Assembly: GCA_045589595.1 (NCBI GenBank)
Contig: JAZNPK010000041.1
Location: 27,790 to 91,789 of the forward strand
Direction: 5' to 3'
Length of the DNA stretch: 64,000 bases
From: SIG77 sp045589595
GTDB taxonomy: Bacteria > Verrucomicrobiota > Lentisphaeria > Victivallales > UBA1829
The notes under the pieces are model-generated. The model saw only the letters and a list, made by a program, of their open reading frames with translations, was not told where the DNA came from and searched no databases. Of the stretch, positions 44,442-53,773 are shown one piece after another (the stretch's first letter is position 1; each line of letters starts with the position of its first letter). The translations under genes and the position numbers were made by a program.

Positions 44442-44470
44442 TTGACAATGGTAATATATTAACATATCGC
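44442..44470 (+). promoter_or_regulatory. Candidate promoter of the MacAB-like operon
   Basis: TTGACA (44442-44447), 17 bases, then TATCGC (44465-44470), which leaves a leader of about 140 bases before the ATG at 44610. It overlaps the gntR promoter on the opposite strand. Confidence 0.5.
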
Positions 44471-44480
44471 GTTTTTTCAA
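44453..44480 (-). promoter_or_regulatory. Promoter of the gntR-type gene
   Basis: On the minus strand TTGAAA (44480-44475) and TATATT (44458-44453) have a 16-base spacer, 33 bases before the regulator's start codon. Confidence 0.6.
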
Positions 44481-44609
44481 ACATATTCTGAAATTTTTTC
44501 TCTGTTTTTTGAAGCAGTACGGCAATAATCTTTTTGCCGGGGGCGTTAGAAACACAGAAAATGTTTTTCAGTACAGAACAAAAAACAGCCAGAAACAAGG
44601 AGCAGGGCT

Positions 44610-45995
44610 ATGAAAAATCCAATTTTGAAAAAGACCGTTTCACTGATCACGACGGTTGCAGTGATCGCCATTCTCGGTATCGTCGGCTGGACGATTTATC
44701 AGAATATGTTTACAGTCAGGACGCAGACCCATTATATGACTCAGCCGTTGACCATTGCCTCACTGGAACGCACCATTGCCGCCACCGGGACCGTTGAACC
44801 GGAAGAACTGGTGAATGTAGGCGCCCAGGTGGGCGGTATGATCACCACGCTCGGCACAGATGCCGATGGCAAAATGATCGATTACGGCTCACCGGTCAAG
44901 GCGGGCATGGTCCTTGCCCGGATCGATGATTCTCTCCACCGTGCGGAATTTGATTCTGCCACGGCACAACTTCTTCAGGCGGAAGCCTCCAAAGCCAATG
45001 CGGAAGCCGGGATCCTTCAGGCGAAAGCCAAACTTGCAGAAGCGGAAGCCGGTCAGAAGCAGTCCGAAGCACTTTACAAACAGGCAGCCGCAGCATGGGA
45101 ACGGGCGAAACGGCTGAAAGTCGTCAATGCCCGCAGTGAATTTGAAGATGCGGAAGCGGCATATCTGAATGCAGATGCGGCAAAGATCGCGTCAACGGCA
45201 TCCGTCAATTCCGCCCGGGCGAGTCTGACAGCGGCAGAAGCGACCCTGCGTCAGGCGACCGCCCAGATCGCGGCAGCCAAAGCCAATCTCTCCAAAACAG
45301 AACGCAATCTCGGTTACTGTGTGATCAATTCGCCCGTGGACGGTGTGATCATTGACCGCCGTGTCAGCATCGGGCAGACCGTCAACTCCAGCATGAGCGC
45401 ACCGAGTCTGTTCCTGATCGCGAAAGATCTGCGCAAAATGCAGGTATGGGTTTCTGTGAACGAAGCCGATATCGGACAGATCAAAGTCGGACAGAAAGCG
45501 ACCTTCACCGTGGATGCGTTTCCCGGTCAGGTCTTCAAGGGCGAAGTCCATAAAGTCCGCCTGAATGCAACAATGTCCCAGAATGTGGTGACCTATGTTG
45601 TCGAAATCACGACCGACAACTCGTCCATGACGCTGCTGCCGTATCTGACCGCCAACGTCAAGTTCATTCTGGAAGAACGGGAAAATGTTCTCGCCGTCCC
45701 CAATGCAGCCCTGCGTTTCACGCCGCCGGATGCGCCCCCTGCCCCGCCCGCAAAGGACGGAAAGCGGATCGTTTGGGTGCTGGAAGACGGCAAAGCACAC
45801 CCCCGCCCCATTCAGATCGAAACGGGTCTGAATGACGGTATGAACACGGAAGTCGTATCCGGCGACCTGACACCTGATATGAAAGTCGTCACCGGCAGCC
45901 GCTCGGTAACACCGGGCGAAGAAAAATCCGGTCCGGCGGCAGGGAACAATCCTTTCATGGCGAAGCCGCCTCAGCGTGGAGGAAAAAGAAAATGA
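44610..45995 (+). CDS. MacA/HlyD-type periplasmic adaptor (membrane fusion protein)
   Basis: The 461-residue protein has an N-terminal membrane anchor (about 10-30). The split lipoyl domain follows, with TGTVEPEELVNVGAQVGG and later GYCVINSPVDGVIIDRRVSIGQ. A long Ala/Glu/Lys coiled-coil hairpin (about 105-225) and a beta-barrel domain complete the MacA pattern. Such adaptors link a MacB transporter to an outer-membrane channel. AAGGAGCAGG precedes the ATG. The MacB ATPase gene starts inside its stop codon. No TolC-like gene is in the window. Confidence 0.92.
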   Translation: MKNPILKKTVSLITTVAVIAILGIVGWTIYQNMFTVRTQTHYMTQPLTIASLERTIAATGTVEPEELVNVGAQVGGMITTLGTDADGKMIDYGSPVKAGMVLARIDDSLHRAEFDSATAQLLQAEASKANAEAGILQAKAKLAEAEAGQKQSEALYKQAAAAWERAKRLKVVNARSEFEDAEAAYLNADAAKIASTASVNSARASLTAAEATLRQATAQIAAAKANLSKTERNLGYCVINSPVDGVIIDRRVSIGQTVNSSMSAPSLFLIAKDLRKMQVWVSVNEADIGQIKVGQKATFTVDAFPGQVFKGEVHKVRLNATMSQNVVTYVVEITTDNSSMTLLPYLTANVKFILEERENVLAVPNAALRFTPPDAPPAPPAKDGKRIVWVLEDGKAHPRPIQIETGLNDGMNTEVVSGDLTPDMKVVTGSRSVTPGEEKSGPAAGNNPFMAKPPQRGGKRK

Positions 45996-46723
45996 ACGAC
46001 AGAACTGACAATCAAACACCGCTGATCGTTCTGGAACATATCGACAAAACGTATCAGCTCGGCGGTGAACTGGCGGTACCGGTCCTGAAAGACATCAATT
46101 TCACAGTCCGGCACGGTGAATATGTGGCGCTGACCGGGGCATCCGGATCGGGCAAAAGCACCCTGATGAACATTCTGGGCTGTCTGGACAGACCGACCGG
46201 CGGCAAGTATTATCTCGACGGTGTGGAAGCCGGCAGCGCAACAAACGATGAACGCGCCCTGATCCGCAACAGAAAGATCGGATTCGTGTTCCAGAGTTTC
46301 AATCTGCTGCCCCGGACAACGGCACTGGACAATGTGATCATGCCCCTTTCCTACACGAATGACACCCTTTCCGCGAAAGAAGCACGCAAACGGGGCGAGG
46401 AAATGCTCTGCCGTGTGGGGCTTGCGGAACGGATGCATCATCATCCCAGCCAGTTGTCCGGCGGTCAGCAGCAGCGTGTGGCGATCGCCCGCGCCCTGAT
46501 CAATCATCCGCCCGTTCTCTTTGCCGATGAACCCACAGGAAATCTTGACTCAAAAACCAGTATTGATGTAATGAAGATGTTTGACGAACTCAATGCGGAA
46601 GGCATTACGATCATTCTGGTGACCCACTCGGCGGAAGTCGCCCATTACGCAAAACGCATCATCCAGCTGAAAGACGGTGAAATCGTCAGCGGCGTTTATG
46701 GAGAAAAGGAGTGTGCATCATGA
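45992..46723 (+). CDS. MacB-type ABC ATP-binding protein (separate subunit)
   Basis: The 243-residue ATPase has Walker A GASGSGKSTLM, signature LSGGQQQRVAIARAL and Walker B VLFADEPTGNLD, plus the switch histidine VTHSAEV. In Escherichia coli MacB this domain is fused to the permease; here it is a separate gene that overlaps both neighbours by four bases (ATGA at both ends). The pair with the next gene gives a complete MacB. The cargo is unknown. Confidence 0.93.
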   Translation: MNDRTDNQTPLIVLEHIDKTYQLGGELAVPVLKDINFTVRHGEYVALTGASGSGKSTLMNILGCLDRPTGGKYYLDGVEAGSATNDERALIRNRKIGFVFQSFNLLPRTTALDNVIMPLSYTNDTLSAKEARKRGEEMLCRVGLAERMHHHPSQLSGGQQQRVAIARALINHPPVLFADEPTGNLDSKTSIDVMKMFDELNAEGITIILVTHSAEVAHYAKRIIQLKDGEIVSGVYGEKECAS

Positions 46724-48078
46724 CGATCACAGGAACTGTTGCCTGTTCAATCCGTGCGTTGAGCCGGAATCCGACACGCGCCCTGCTGACCATGCTCGGC
46801 ATCATCATCGGGATCGGTGCTGTCATCACCATGATGGAGATCGGTCAGGGAGCGGACGCCGCCATGAAACAGAACATCGAAAGCATGGGCGTCAATACAC
46901 TGGTCATTATGCCCGGCGCACCCAGGATGCCCGGCGGAAAACGGGAACAGGGCTCCGCCATGTCCCTGAAGCCGGAGGATTGTTCCGCCATTCTCCAGTC
47001 CTGCCCCAATGTCTCCTATGCGGCACCCATCGTCAATTCTGCCGGACTGCAGTTTGTGTTCGGCAATCAGAACTGGACGCCCCGGCAGGTCATCGGGACA
47101 ACCGACGATTATTTTCATATCCGCGACTGGGAAGTGAGCGACGGCAGACTTTTTGACCGGAACGATATTGAGACCCGGGCCAGAGTCTGTGTGGTCGGTC
47201 AGACCATCGTCAAGGAAGTTTTCGGCGGCAATTCACCGGTGGATTGCACGGTCCGTATCAAAAATGTATCCTTCACCGTTATCGGCGTCCTGGAGAAAAA
47301 AGGCGCAAATATGATGGGGATGGATGAAGATGATGTGGTCATTGCCCCCTGGACGACCATCCGGTTGCGGATCACCGGATTGAAAACCGGTTCTGCCACC
47401 AATACCACAAGCACCGCCACCACCAAACCCGGCAGTGTTTATCCCGGCGAAGGCGTGGCATTCTATCCGGAACAGGCGGAAAATCTGGAAGCGGATACGC
47501 TCCTGATCCCCAAATTCACTCAGATCGACCAGATCATGGTGGCGGCGTCAGGACCGGAAAAAGTCGATACCGCCAGTGCGGAACTGACCAGTCTGCTCCG
47601 GGACCGGCATAATCTTGCAGATGATCAGGACAACGATTTCCACATCCGCAACTCCGCCGCCTTTATGGAAACATTTTCCGAGACGACGACCCAGATGGGC
47701 AATCTTCTGCTGGCAGTGGCGCTGATCTCCTTGATCGTCGGCGGCGTCGGCATTATGAACATCATGCTTGTTTCTGTGACTGAACGCACCCGCGAGATCG
47801 GTCTGCGTATGGCAGTAGGCGCGAGAGCGCGGGATATCCTGACTCAATTTCTGGTGGAATCCATGCTGCTCTGCGCCATCGGCGGCATCATCGGGATCGG
47901 CGGTGGACACGGTGCCGCCCTGCTGGTGCATGTATGGAAAGGTTGGCCCGTATTGGCAAATTCCGCGATTATGGCGGGTGCGTTCTTCATCTCCACGCTG
48001 GTGGGTGTGATCTTCGGATTCTATCCCGCGTGGAAAGCCTCCCGGCTGGATCCCATCGACGCGCTGCGTTACGAATAA
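46720..48078 (+). CDS. MacB-type ABC permease subunit
   Basis: The 452-residue permease has the MacB pattern. A first helix follows ALSRNPTRALLTMLGIIIG, then a large periplasmic domain (about 45-330) including a Pro/Thr-rich stretch near 230. Three C-terminal helices carry the signature VSVTERTREIGLRMAVGARARDI and the end FGFYPAWKASRLDPIDALRYE. ATG 46720 has AAGGAG eight bases upstream and overlaps the ATPase stop. With the two genes before it, it forms an export or envelope-remodelling system of MacAB type, likely under the divergent GntR regulator. Confidence 0.93.
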   Translation: MTITGTVACSIRALSRNPTRALLTMLGIIIGIGAVITMMEIGQGADAAMKQNIESMGVNTLVIMPGAPRMPGGKREQGSAMSLKPEDCSAILQSCPNVSYAAPIVNSAGLQFVFGNQNWTPRQVIGTTDDYFHIRDWEVSDGRLFDRNDIETRARVCVVGQTIVKEVFGGNSPVDCTVRIKNVSFTVIGVLEKKGANMMGMDEDDVVIAPWTTIRLRITGLKTGSATNTTSTATTKPGSVYPGEGVAFYPEQAENLEADTLLIPKFTQIDQIMVAASGPEKVDTASAELTSLLRDRHNLADDQDNDFHIRNSAAFMETFSETTTQMGNLLLAVALISLIVGGVGIMNIMLVSVTERTREIGLRMAVGARARDILTQFLVESMLLCAIGGIIGIGGGHGAALLVHVWKGWPVLANSAIMAGAFFISTLVGVIFGFYPAWKASRLDPIDALRYE

Positions 48079-48088
48079 AACGGCAGCG

Positions 48089-49552
48089 TTACGGTTTCAG
48101 GCGGAGAATCACTGCGGACCATGAAAGTCCGTGCAGCTCCGCCCGGATCCGGTTGTCCGGTGTCAGCGTCACCGATTTTATGGGCTTGGCGCGGAGTGGT
48201 TCGGCGGCGGCGGAATTGGTCAGAGCCGGATCATCGCTGAACATCGTCACAGCTTCTGCGATCTCCGCCCTGCCCCCGATGCAGTCAAACGAACATTCCA
48301 CCCGGACGGCTTCATTGCCGCGGTTGGTCAGAAAAAATGCCAGTTCGCGCTTCTCCTCATTCCACACGCAGCTTGTAATCAGATCAGCCGCTGCGGCAGT
48401 GGTGGTACGGCACACCAGAGCTTCGCCTCTGCCGTATCTGGAATTGTAGCGGAACGGATCATAAATGCTCTGTTTCCAGAGGACGCCGTTTTTTTCTGTG
48501 CGGATGGGTGCGATCACATTGACGCTCTGGGCGATACAGGCGAGAGTCACCGCGTTGCAGTGATTGTGATAAAGCGAGAACAGTCCGCCGGTAATGACTG
48601 TTTCCAGAATGGTATAATCCTGCTCCATGATATGCGGTCCGACGGTCCATTTTTCCTCCGGGACCAGCCGTCTGCCGAGATCCCAGATGATCCATTCGTC
48701 CACCGAAACTTTGATCTCATGTTTCAGGTTGTACTTGATGCGCATTTCCTCACACAGCGCGGCGGCAGTCCGGATCTCATATTCCAGTCCGTCCTGCACA
48801 TGGAGATAACCGGGTTGACGGGCATTGAACAGGGGATGCAGAGAAATATAATCCACAAACTTTGCACATTTTTCCAGCACGGTCCGGTTCCACGCCGGGT
48901 CATACTGATGATAATTTCCGCAGACGATCAATTTTGCATCCGGATCGTGGGCTTTGATGAGTTTCGCCGTTTCCCGTGCGATCCAGCCGTACTGCTCCGC
49001 ACTCTTCTGTCCGAACTCCCAGCCGCCGTACTGTTCATTGCCCAGACACCAGTATTTGATGTTGTGGGGTTCCGGCGAACCGTTGGCGATCCGCATATCG
49101 CTCAGAGTGGTCCCGCCGGGGAAATTGCAGTATTCCCACAGATCCTGCGCTTCCAGTATGCCCCGGGTGGAAAGATTGATGGTGATGACCGGCTCCGTAC
49201 CGGTTTTGCGACACCATCTGACAAATTCATCCAGTCCGAACTGATTGGATTCTTTCTGGAACCATGCGGGATCCAGCCGGGTCTTGCGGTTTTCTGCGGG
49301 TCCGACACCATCCTCCCAGCGCCAGACATCGGTATAACATCCGCCGGGATAACGGGTCACCGGCATATTCAGGTCCCGGATACAGTCGATCACATCCTGC
49401 CGGAATCCGTTTTCATCGGCTGTGGGATCCGCGGGATCGTAAACGCCGCCGTAAACATTTCTGCCGAGATGCTCCACGAAACCGCCGTAAATATTTTCAC
49501 AGACGGTTCCGATCCGCTGCGGCCCTGCTGTAATTCTGATCTGTTCCATCAT
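48089..49552 (-). CDS. GH51 alpha-L-arabinofuranosidase, cytoplasmic
   Basis: The roughly 487-residue protein matches GH51 from end to end. Seen are the N-terminal ENIYGGFVEHLGRNVYGG, RYPGGCYTDVWRWEDGVGP, the acid/base region WCLGNEQYG and the nucleophile region VSVDEWIIWD. A C-terminal beta-sandwich follows. It removes terminal arabinofuranose from arabinan or arabinoxylan pieces. No signal peptide is present, so it works on imported fragments. It is the last gene of a four-gene unit and starts eight bases after the nucleoside hydrolase stop. It converges with the MacB permease gene with a gap of only ten bases. Confidence 0.92.
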   Translation of the reverse strand: MMEQIRITAGPQRIGTVCENIYGGFVEHLGRNVYGGVYDPADPTADENGFRQDVIDCIRDLNMPVTRYPGGCYTDVWRWEDGVGPAENRKTRLDPAWFQKESNQFGLDEFVRWCRKTGTEPVITINLSTRGILEAQDLWEYCNFPGGTTLSDMRIANGSPEPHNIKYWCLGNEQYGGWEFGQKSAEQYGWIARETAKLIKAHDPDAKLIVCGNYHQYDPAWNRTVLEKCAKFVDYISLHPLFNARQPGYLHVQDGLEYEIRTAAALCEEMRIKYNLKHEIKVSVDEWIIWDLGRRLVPEEKWTVGPHIMEQDYTILETVITGGLFSLYHNHCNAVTLACIAQSVNVIAPIRTEKNGVLWKQSIYDPFRYNSRYGRGEALVCRTTTAAAADLITSCVWNEEKRELAFFLTNRGNEAVRVECSFDCIGGRAEIAEAVTMFSDDPALTNSAAAEPLRAKPIKSVTLTPDNRIRAELHGLSWSAVILRLKP

Positions 49553-49559
49553 TCTCAAC

Positions 49560-50447
49560 TCAACTTAAACGGATTTTGTGGTCAAGCGGCAGATTTTCAT
49601 CAATCCAGTCCGCGTAAAATGAATCAGGGTGACACTTCACCACATAGCAGTGAGGTCCCTGCGGATCTTCTTTGAAATGATTGCGTCCCGTTTCCGGAGA
49701 AACCGATGCCCACCCCCGGACCGCACGGTATCCGGCAGCTTCCGGCGAACCGCAGAGCGCGAGCAGGATCAGCATGGGATCCCAGGAGGCTCTGCCGTTT
49801 CCGGAGCCGTGGGCGATCATTGCCTTTTTCAGCAGATCGTCCGGAGAAAGTTTTGTTCCGGTGATCACCGTATTCCCGATTTCAAATCCCAGAAATGTAA
49901 TGGGGGAACACCATTCACGGCAGAGAATATCGCCGCTGCGGCTGGCAAGCGGGGTATTGCAGAAATTGTATTCCCTGCCGCCGTCTTCATCCCATTTTCC
50001 TGCCATGATCCACAAATGTTTCACCTTGGCGGCGACCAGTTCCCTGCCGCCGGGCTGCGAGACCAGATCGGCAAGGACCTGCGTAAAGCCGATGGAAAGG
50101 ATCTCCACCGTCCCGTCATCCGCGCCGGACAACAGACGCCGGTAGAAATCAACACCGTTTCCGGCATCCGCATTCCGGCGGAGGGGCGAACCGGACTTGG
50201 CAAGAAATTCCTGATACGGGGGCGTTCCGCCGTATTCCGTGGCGTCGGCATCCAGTCCGAAGGGGACCTCCACACCGCAATCGCGGGTGAACACATCCAG
50301 CGCGGCGATGGAATCGGACATACAGGCATTGATGTTGATGCCCAGCAGTTCAATCACGTTCTGCCGGTGAGCATTGCAGAGAAGGCGGATCGCCACAACA
50401 TCATCACAATCTGTCCACCAGTCTGAATCAAGGATCATTTTCCGCAT
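49560..50447 (-). CDS. Nucleoside hydrolase-like protein
   Basis: The 295-residue protein shows the inosine-uridine nucleoside hydrolase fold. The calcium-binding N-terminal Asp cluster appears as DSDWWTDCDDVVAI, and a later Asp-containing WDPMLILLALCG resembles the family's second metal region. It should cleave N-glycosidic bonds of ribosides or related pentosides. The N-terminal motif differs from the classical D-T-D-P-G-x-D-D by having WWT in the middle, as in a divergent branch. AAGGAG lies eight bases before the ATG. It sits between the GH42-like and GH51 genes, so a furanoside-releasing role in glycan breakdown is conceivable. Confidence 0.8.
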   Translation of the reverse strand: MRKMILDSDWWTDCDDVVAIRLLCNAHRQNVIELLGININACMSDSIAALDVFTRDCGVEVPFGLDADATEYGGTPPYQEFLAKSGSPLRRNADAGNGVDFYRRLLSGADDGTVEILSIGFTQVLADLVSQPGGRELVAAKVKHLWIMAGKWDEDGGREYNFCNTPLASRSGDILCREWCSPITFLGFEIGNTVITGTKLSPDDLLKKAMIAHGSGNGRASWDPMLILLALCGSPEAAGYRAVRGWASVSPETGRNHFKEDPQGPHCYVVKCHPDSFYADWIDENLPLDHKIRLS

Positions 50448-50471
50448 CGTATCTTCTCCTTACCGTAAAGT

Positions 50472-52469
50472 TCATTCACAAACAAAAAGTACAGTCCGCC
50501 ACGGGGGGATCAACGGTATTTCAAAAACCGTGCCGGAATCGCTGTCAGCCGTTCCCGCAAGAACTGTCGTGTTCAGATCCCATCCGGTCAAGGTGCCGTT
50601 TGCAGACGCGCCGGTGATACGCAGCCGGACATTCTCCGCCGGATCAAGAGAGGCGTTGCACAACTGGACCACCGTTTTGTTTCCGTCACGCCGCACCCAC
50701 ATGGCGATCCGGTGATAAGACAGCAATTCTGCAGGGATCCGGTCATCAGCCAGCCACCGGAACAAACGCTTCAGCGTGGTGATCTTGCGTTCAAAAAGCA
50801 CATCCCGCATGGGATAATAACCGGAAACCGCGACCCGTCCGCCCAGTTTGTTTACGGCGATACCGAGCGAACACGGTGCGATTTCATTTCCGCCGTAATC
50901 CACCAGACGCGCCAGAGATTCTCCGGCATCTGCAGTACACTCAAGATGATATGCAAATTCATGTCCCCAGGGAAAACTCTGGCGGCAATCTCTGCGCCAT
51001 CCGGCGGCGCCGTCATTCAGGGGATGCGGCAGCAATTCCTCCACCGCATCATAACGGGTTTTTCCTGTGATCCTGAAGCAGACAAGATCGCTCATGCCCC
51101 GTTCTTCCAATATCGGGATCACAGATGCAGGACAATACACACCGCGGCGGAACACTTCCAGCAGTTCCTCACGGGGCAATGCCCCTGCACTTTCCGGGGT
51201 CAGGATCGTTACCGCTGCATCCTGCAAACGGTATGCCGCCGGCAGACCTGCTGCAAAAAGCGGGCTGAAATGAGGATTCTGCCAATCGCCGAGAGACTGT
51301 TCCCACGGCGTTCCGGTATGGATCCCCGCAACCGTTGTCAGACCGTGCCTGCCGCTGTGCCAGATCCCTTCCGGACGGATGCGCGACCACTGCGACTGCA
51401 GATCCAGAAACGGCTGGATCCCGGACAACGAATCGATCAGCGGTTTGTAAACATCCAGCGGGTCATCAGCCTCCAGACAATTCCACGCGCAGCCGGTCAC
51501 GCCCGCCGCAAGGTACAAAGTCGCTTCACACTGAACGGCAAGTTTCGATTTGCAAAGACGCTGATAATTGAAATTTTCAACTTCCGCCTGAATGTTGTTC
51601 ACAAAGTCCGGGATATTTGCACTTTCCGAACCGAGCCAATGCGCTTTCACAAGAAAATCGTCCGGCCGTTCATCGGTGTATGCGCCGCCGCCCGGACGCC
51701 ACCGCAACGGCAGATCACTGCCGCCCCGCAATGCCGTGGCAAGTTCTGCCATAGTGGCATTGTCTCCGGCGTGATGCGCACCGTCCATGGCACCGAGCCG
51801 GACAGATGGATCGACGCAGTGGACAACTTCCTCTGCAAATGTGAACAGACGGCAAAGTCCCTCCGTCGAAAATGTCAGCCACCGGTCCCGCCATTTCAAA
51901 CGGTCTTCAACGGAGCCGCTGTCGAAACAGTTTTTCAATGCCTCACGGGTGAGAGCCGTACCGTGTTTTCTGTTGAATTCTGTCATACAGTGGTCGCAGA
52001 AACAGACAAGTTTGATGTCGCCGTGACCGCAGAAACGGATATCGTCATCCAGCCAGAGATAATCCGGCGCGGTTTCAACATAAAGCGTCCACAATTTGCG
52101 GAGATATTCCCGGTTGCCCGGCTGACGCGGACAGAGCGTGCCCGGACAGACATTTCCATTCATGTCAGTAAACGGCACGATATCGGGCGGGATCGCCGCC
52201 CCGTTCTCAAAATGATGTCCCGTTGTGCAAAGCAGATTGATCCCCGCACCGAAGCCGAACGACCGGATCTCTGCCAGCGCCTCACGGATCCGGGGGATCT
52301 CCGCCGCGGCGAGTTCAAGTTTCCGGACGGAATGGGTCACGCCCACCAGCAGTGCAATATCCTGAACGCGATCCGGCTGGGCGGCAAGATATTCAAGCAG
52401 GGGAAGAAATTTTTCTTTTTTCTGCCAGAAATGCCCGGAGATCCGGTAACACATATCAGCTTTTGACAT
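50472..52469 (-). CDS. GH42-like TIM-barrel protein, paralogue 1
   Basis: The 665-residue protein is a probable glycosidase. WLDDDIRFC followed by CFCDHCMTEF (C-x-C-x2-C) resembles the metal-cysteine region of GH42-type beta-galactosidases. The shared segments CPRQPG, RPGGGAYTDE and a terminal beta domain are also present in the 646-residue gene at 61389, which is clearly a paralogue. The acid/base and nucleophile cannot be assigned surely. There is no signal peptide. It follows GH28 by 33 bases and precedes the nucleoside hydrolase gene by 24, so it belongs to the four-gene unit. Confidence 0.65.
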   Translation of the reverse strand: MSKADMCYRISGHFWQKKEKFLPLLEYLAAQPDRVQDIALLVGVTHSVRKLELAAAEIPRIREALAEIRSFGFGAGINLLCTTGHHFENGAAIPPDIVPFTDMNGNVCPGTLCPRQPGNREYLRKLWTLYVETAPDYLWLDDDIRFCGHGDIKLVCFCDHCMTEFNRKHGTALTREALKNCFDSGSVEDRLKWRDRWLTFSTEGLCRLFTFAEEVVHCVDPSVRLGAMDGAHHAGDNATMAELATALRGGSDLPLRWRPGGGAYTDERPDDFLVKAHWLGSESANIPDFVNNIQAEVENFNYQRLCKSKLAVQCEATLYLAAGVTGCAWNCLEADDPLDVYKPLIDSLSGIQPFLDLQSQWSRIRPEGIWHSGRHGLTTVAGIHTGTPWEQSLGDWQNPHFSPLFAAGLPAAYRLQDAAVTILTPESAGALPREELLEVFRRGVYCPASVIPILEERGMSDLVCFRITGKTRYDAVEELLPHPLNDGAAGWRRDCRQSFPWGHEFAYHLECTADAGESLARLVDYGGNEIAPCSLGIAVNKLGGRVAVSGYYPMRDVLFERKITTLKRLFRWLADDRIPAELLSYHRIAMWVRRDGNKTVVQLCNASLDPAENVRLRITGASANGTLTGWDLNTTVLAGTADSDSGTVFEIPLIPPWRTVLFVCE

Positions 52470-52502
52470 ATTCCGGCTCCATACTGATTTGCAGATTCCG
52501 AC

Positions 52503-53753
52503 TCAAACCGTAAGGTCATATTCTGATTTGCCGCGGTCGCTCCAGTTTTCAGCATCGTCTGCCCAACTGACAGTCACATCCCGCAGCATCACCCGTTCTG
52601 CATTTTCCACATGGAATGCCGTTGTGTAAGCCGGGGAGCCATCATACCAGACGCTGCCTTCTGCCGTCGCGCCGCAGTTATCACCGTGAATTTCCAACGC
52701 CACATCCTGCACTTTCACATTCCGGACAATGCCGCCGCAGCGACCGGTGATGTTGCCGGACCGTGACGCCCTGCCCCGCCAGTGACGGATGTCAATGCCG
52801 CTCAACGATCCGGGAACTGTAACATTTCCAGTCACAATGGCGACCACATTGGTGATGTTGAAGGGGCGTTCTGTATCGATGAAGAAATCGTGGAAACTCA
52901 CATCTTCCACCGTGACGCCGACACCGCCCTTCCAGCGGGAACAGATATTGACGCCCACACTGGCACCACGGATCACAATATTGCTGAATACGGCTCTGCG
53001 GACCAGACCGCTGCCGACACCCACGCGGATGCCGCATTCCTGAGTCCGGAGAATACAGTTGCTCACCGTGACATATTCCGTGACGCCGGGCCCCTTCAGG
53101 GTATTGCCGCAGCCGCGCAGCGTGATACAGTCATCACTGCCTTCGATCTGACAATCGCTGATGGTCACCTGCCGGGAGCAGTCAATCGTGATACCGTCGC
53201 CGTTATGTCCGTGGAAATCCGATGCGATCCGTACATTCCGGACCATGACCTGACAGCATCCGTGGAACATGAGCGCCCAGTAGGGAGCATCTTCAATGGT
53301 AATATCCTGCACGCGGATCTGACTGGATTCACAGAAATAGATCAACTGTCCGGGTCTGAGCCGGGGATAGGTATCGATCACCGTTCCATCGGGCTGAGTT
53401 TCGCGGCAGAGCCAGGATTTGCCGGAACCGTTGATTTTTCCACCGCCGCGCAAAACAATATTTTCCTGTTCCAGCGCAATAATGAGATGAGCGCCGGTGG
53501 TTTGCTCTGAGGAATACACCACATTCTGAGCGCAGAAATCATCGGCATTGTAATCGTTCAGATCGGGACTTGCCAGAAGCGTTGCGCCGGGATCCAGATC
53601 CAGACCGCCGTTGCTGCGCAGATAGATCGTTCCGGTCAGATAAACTCCCGGGGGGAAATGGACCACTCCACCCGCATCGATCGCGCGCTGGATGGCAGCC
53701 GTATCAGACGCGACACCATTTCCGACCGCACCAAAATCCCGGACATTGTTCAT
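52503..53753 (-). CDS. GH28-family polygalacturonase-like parallel beta-helix protein, cytoplasmic
   Basis: The 416-residue protein starts with the pectinase pattern VRDFGAVGNGVASDTAAIQRAI and HFPPGVYLTGTI. GH28 catalytic pieces follow: HNGDGITID in place of NTDGID, then GSDDCITLRG with the Asp pair, and ECGIRVGVGSG. The usual GHG and RIK motifs are altered, so substrate and activity may differ from true polygalacturonases. No signal peptide is seen, which fits processing of imported oligogalacturonides. It is the first gene of a four-gene unit with GH42-like, nucleoside hydrolase and GH51 genes. Confidence 0.85.
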   Translation of the reverse strand: MNNVRDFGAVGNGVASDTAAIQRAIDAGGVVHFPPGVYLTGTIYLRSNGGLDLDPGATLLASPDLNDYNADDFCAQNVVYSSEQTTGAHLIIALEQENIVLRGGGKINGSGKSWLCRETQPDGTVIDTYPRLRPGQLIYFCESSQIRVQDITIEDAPYWALMFHGCCQVMVRNVRIASDFHGHNGDGITIDCSRQVTISDCQIEGSDDCITLRGCGNTLKGPGVTEYVTVSNCILRTQECGIRVGVGSGLVRRAVFSNIVIRGASVGVNICSRWKGGVGVTVEDVSFHDFFIDTERPFNITNVVAIVTGNVTVPGSLSGIDIRHWRGRASRSGNITGRCGGIVRNVKVQDVALEIHGDNCGATAEGSVWYDGSPAYTTAFHVENAERVMLRDVTVSWADDAENWSDRGKSEYDLTV

Positions 53754-53773
53754 TTTCAGTACCTTCTGCCGAT

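Noticed and set aside
44610..48078. Naming the MacAB-like operon macAB with a macrolide-efflux role
   Set aside because: The family includes exporters of peptides, lipids and siderophores, the ATPase is a separate protein here, and nothing in the sequence points to macrolides.
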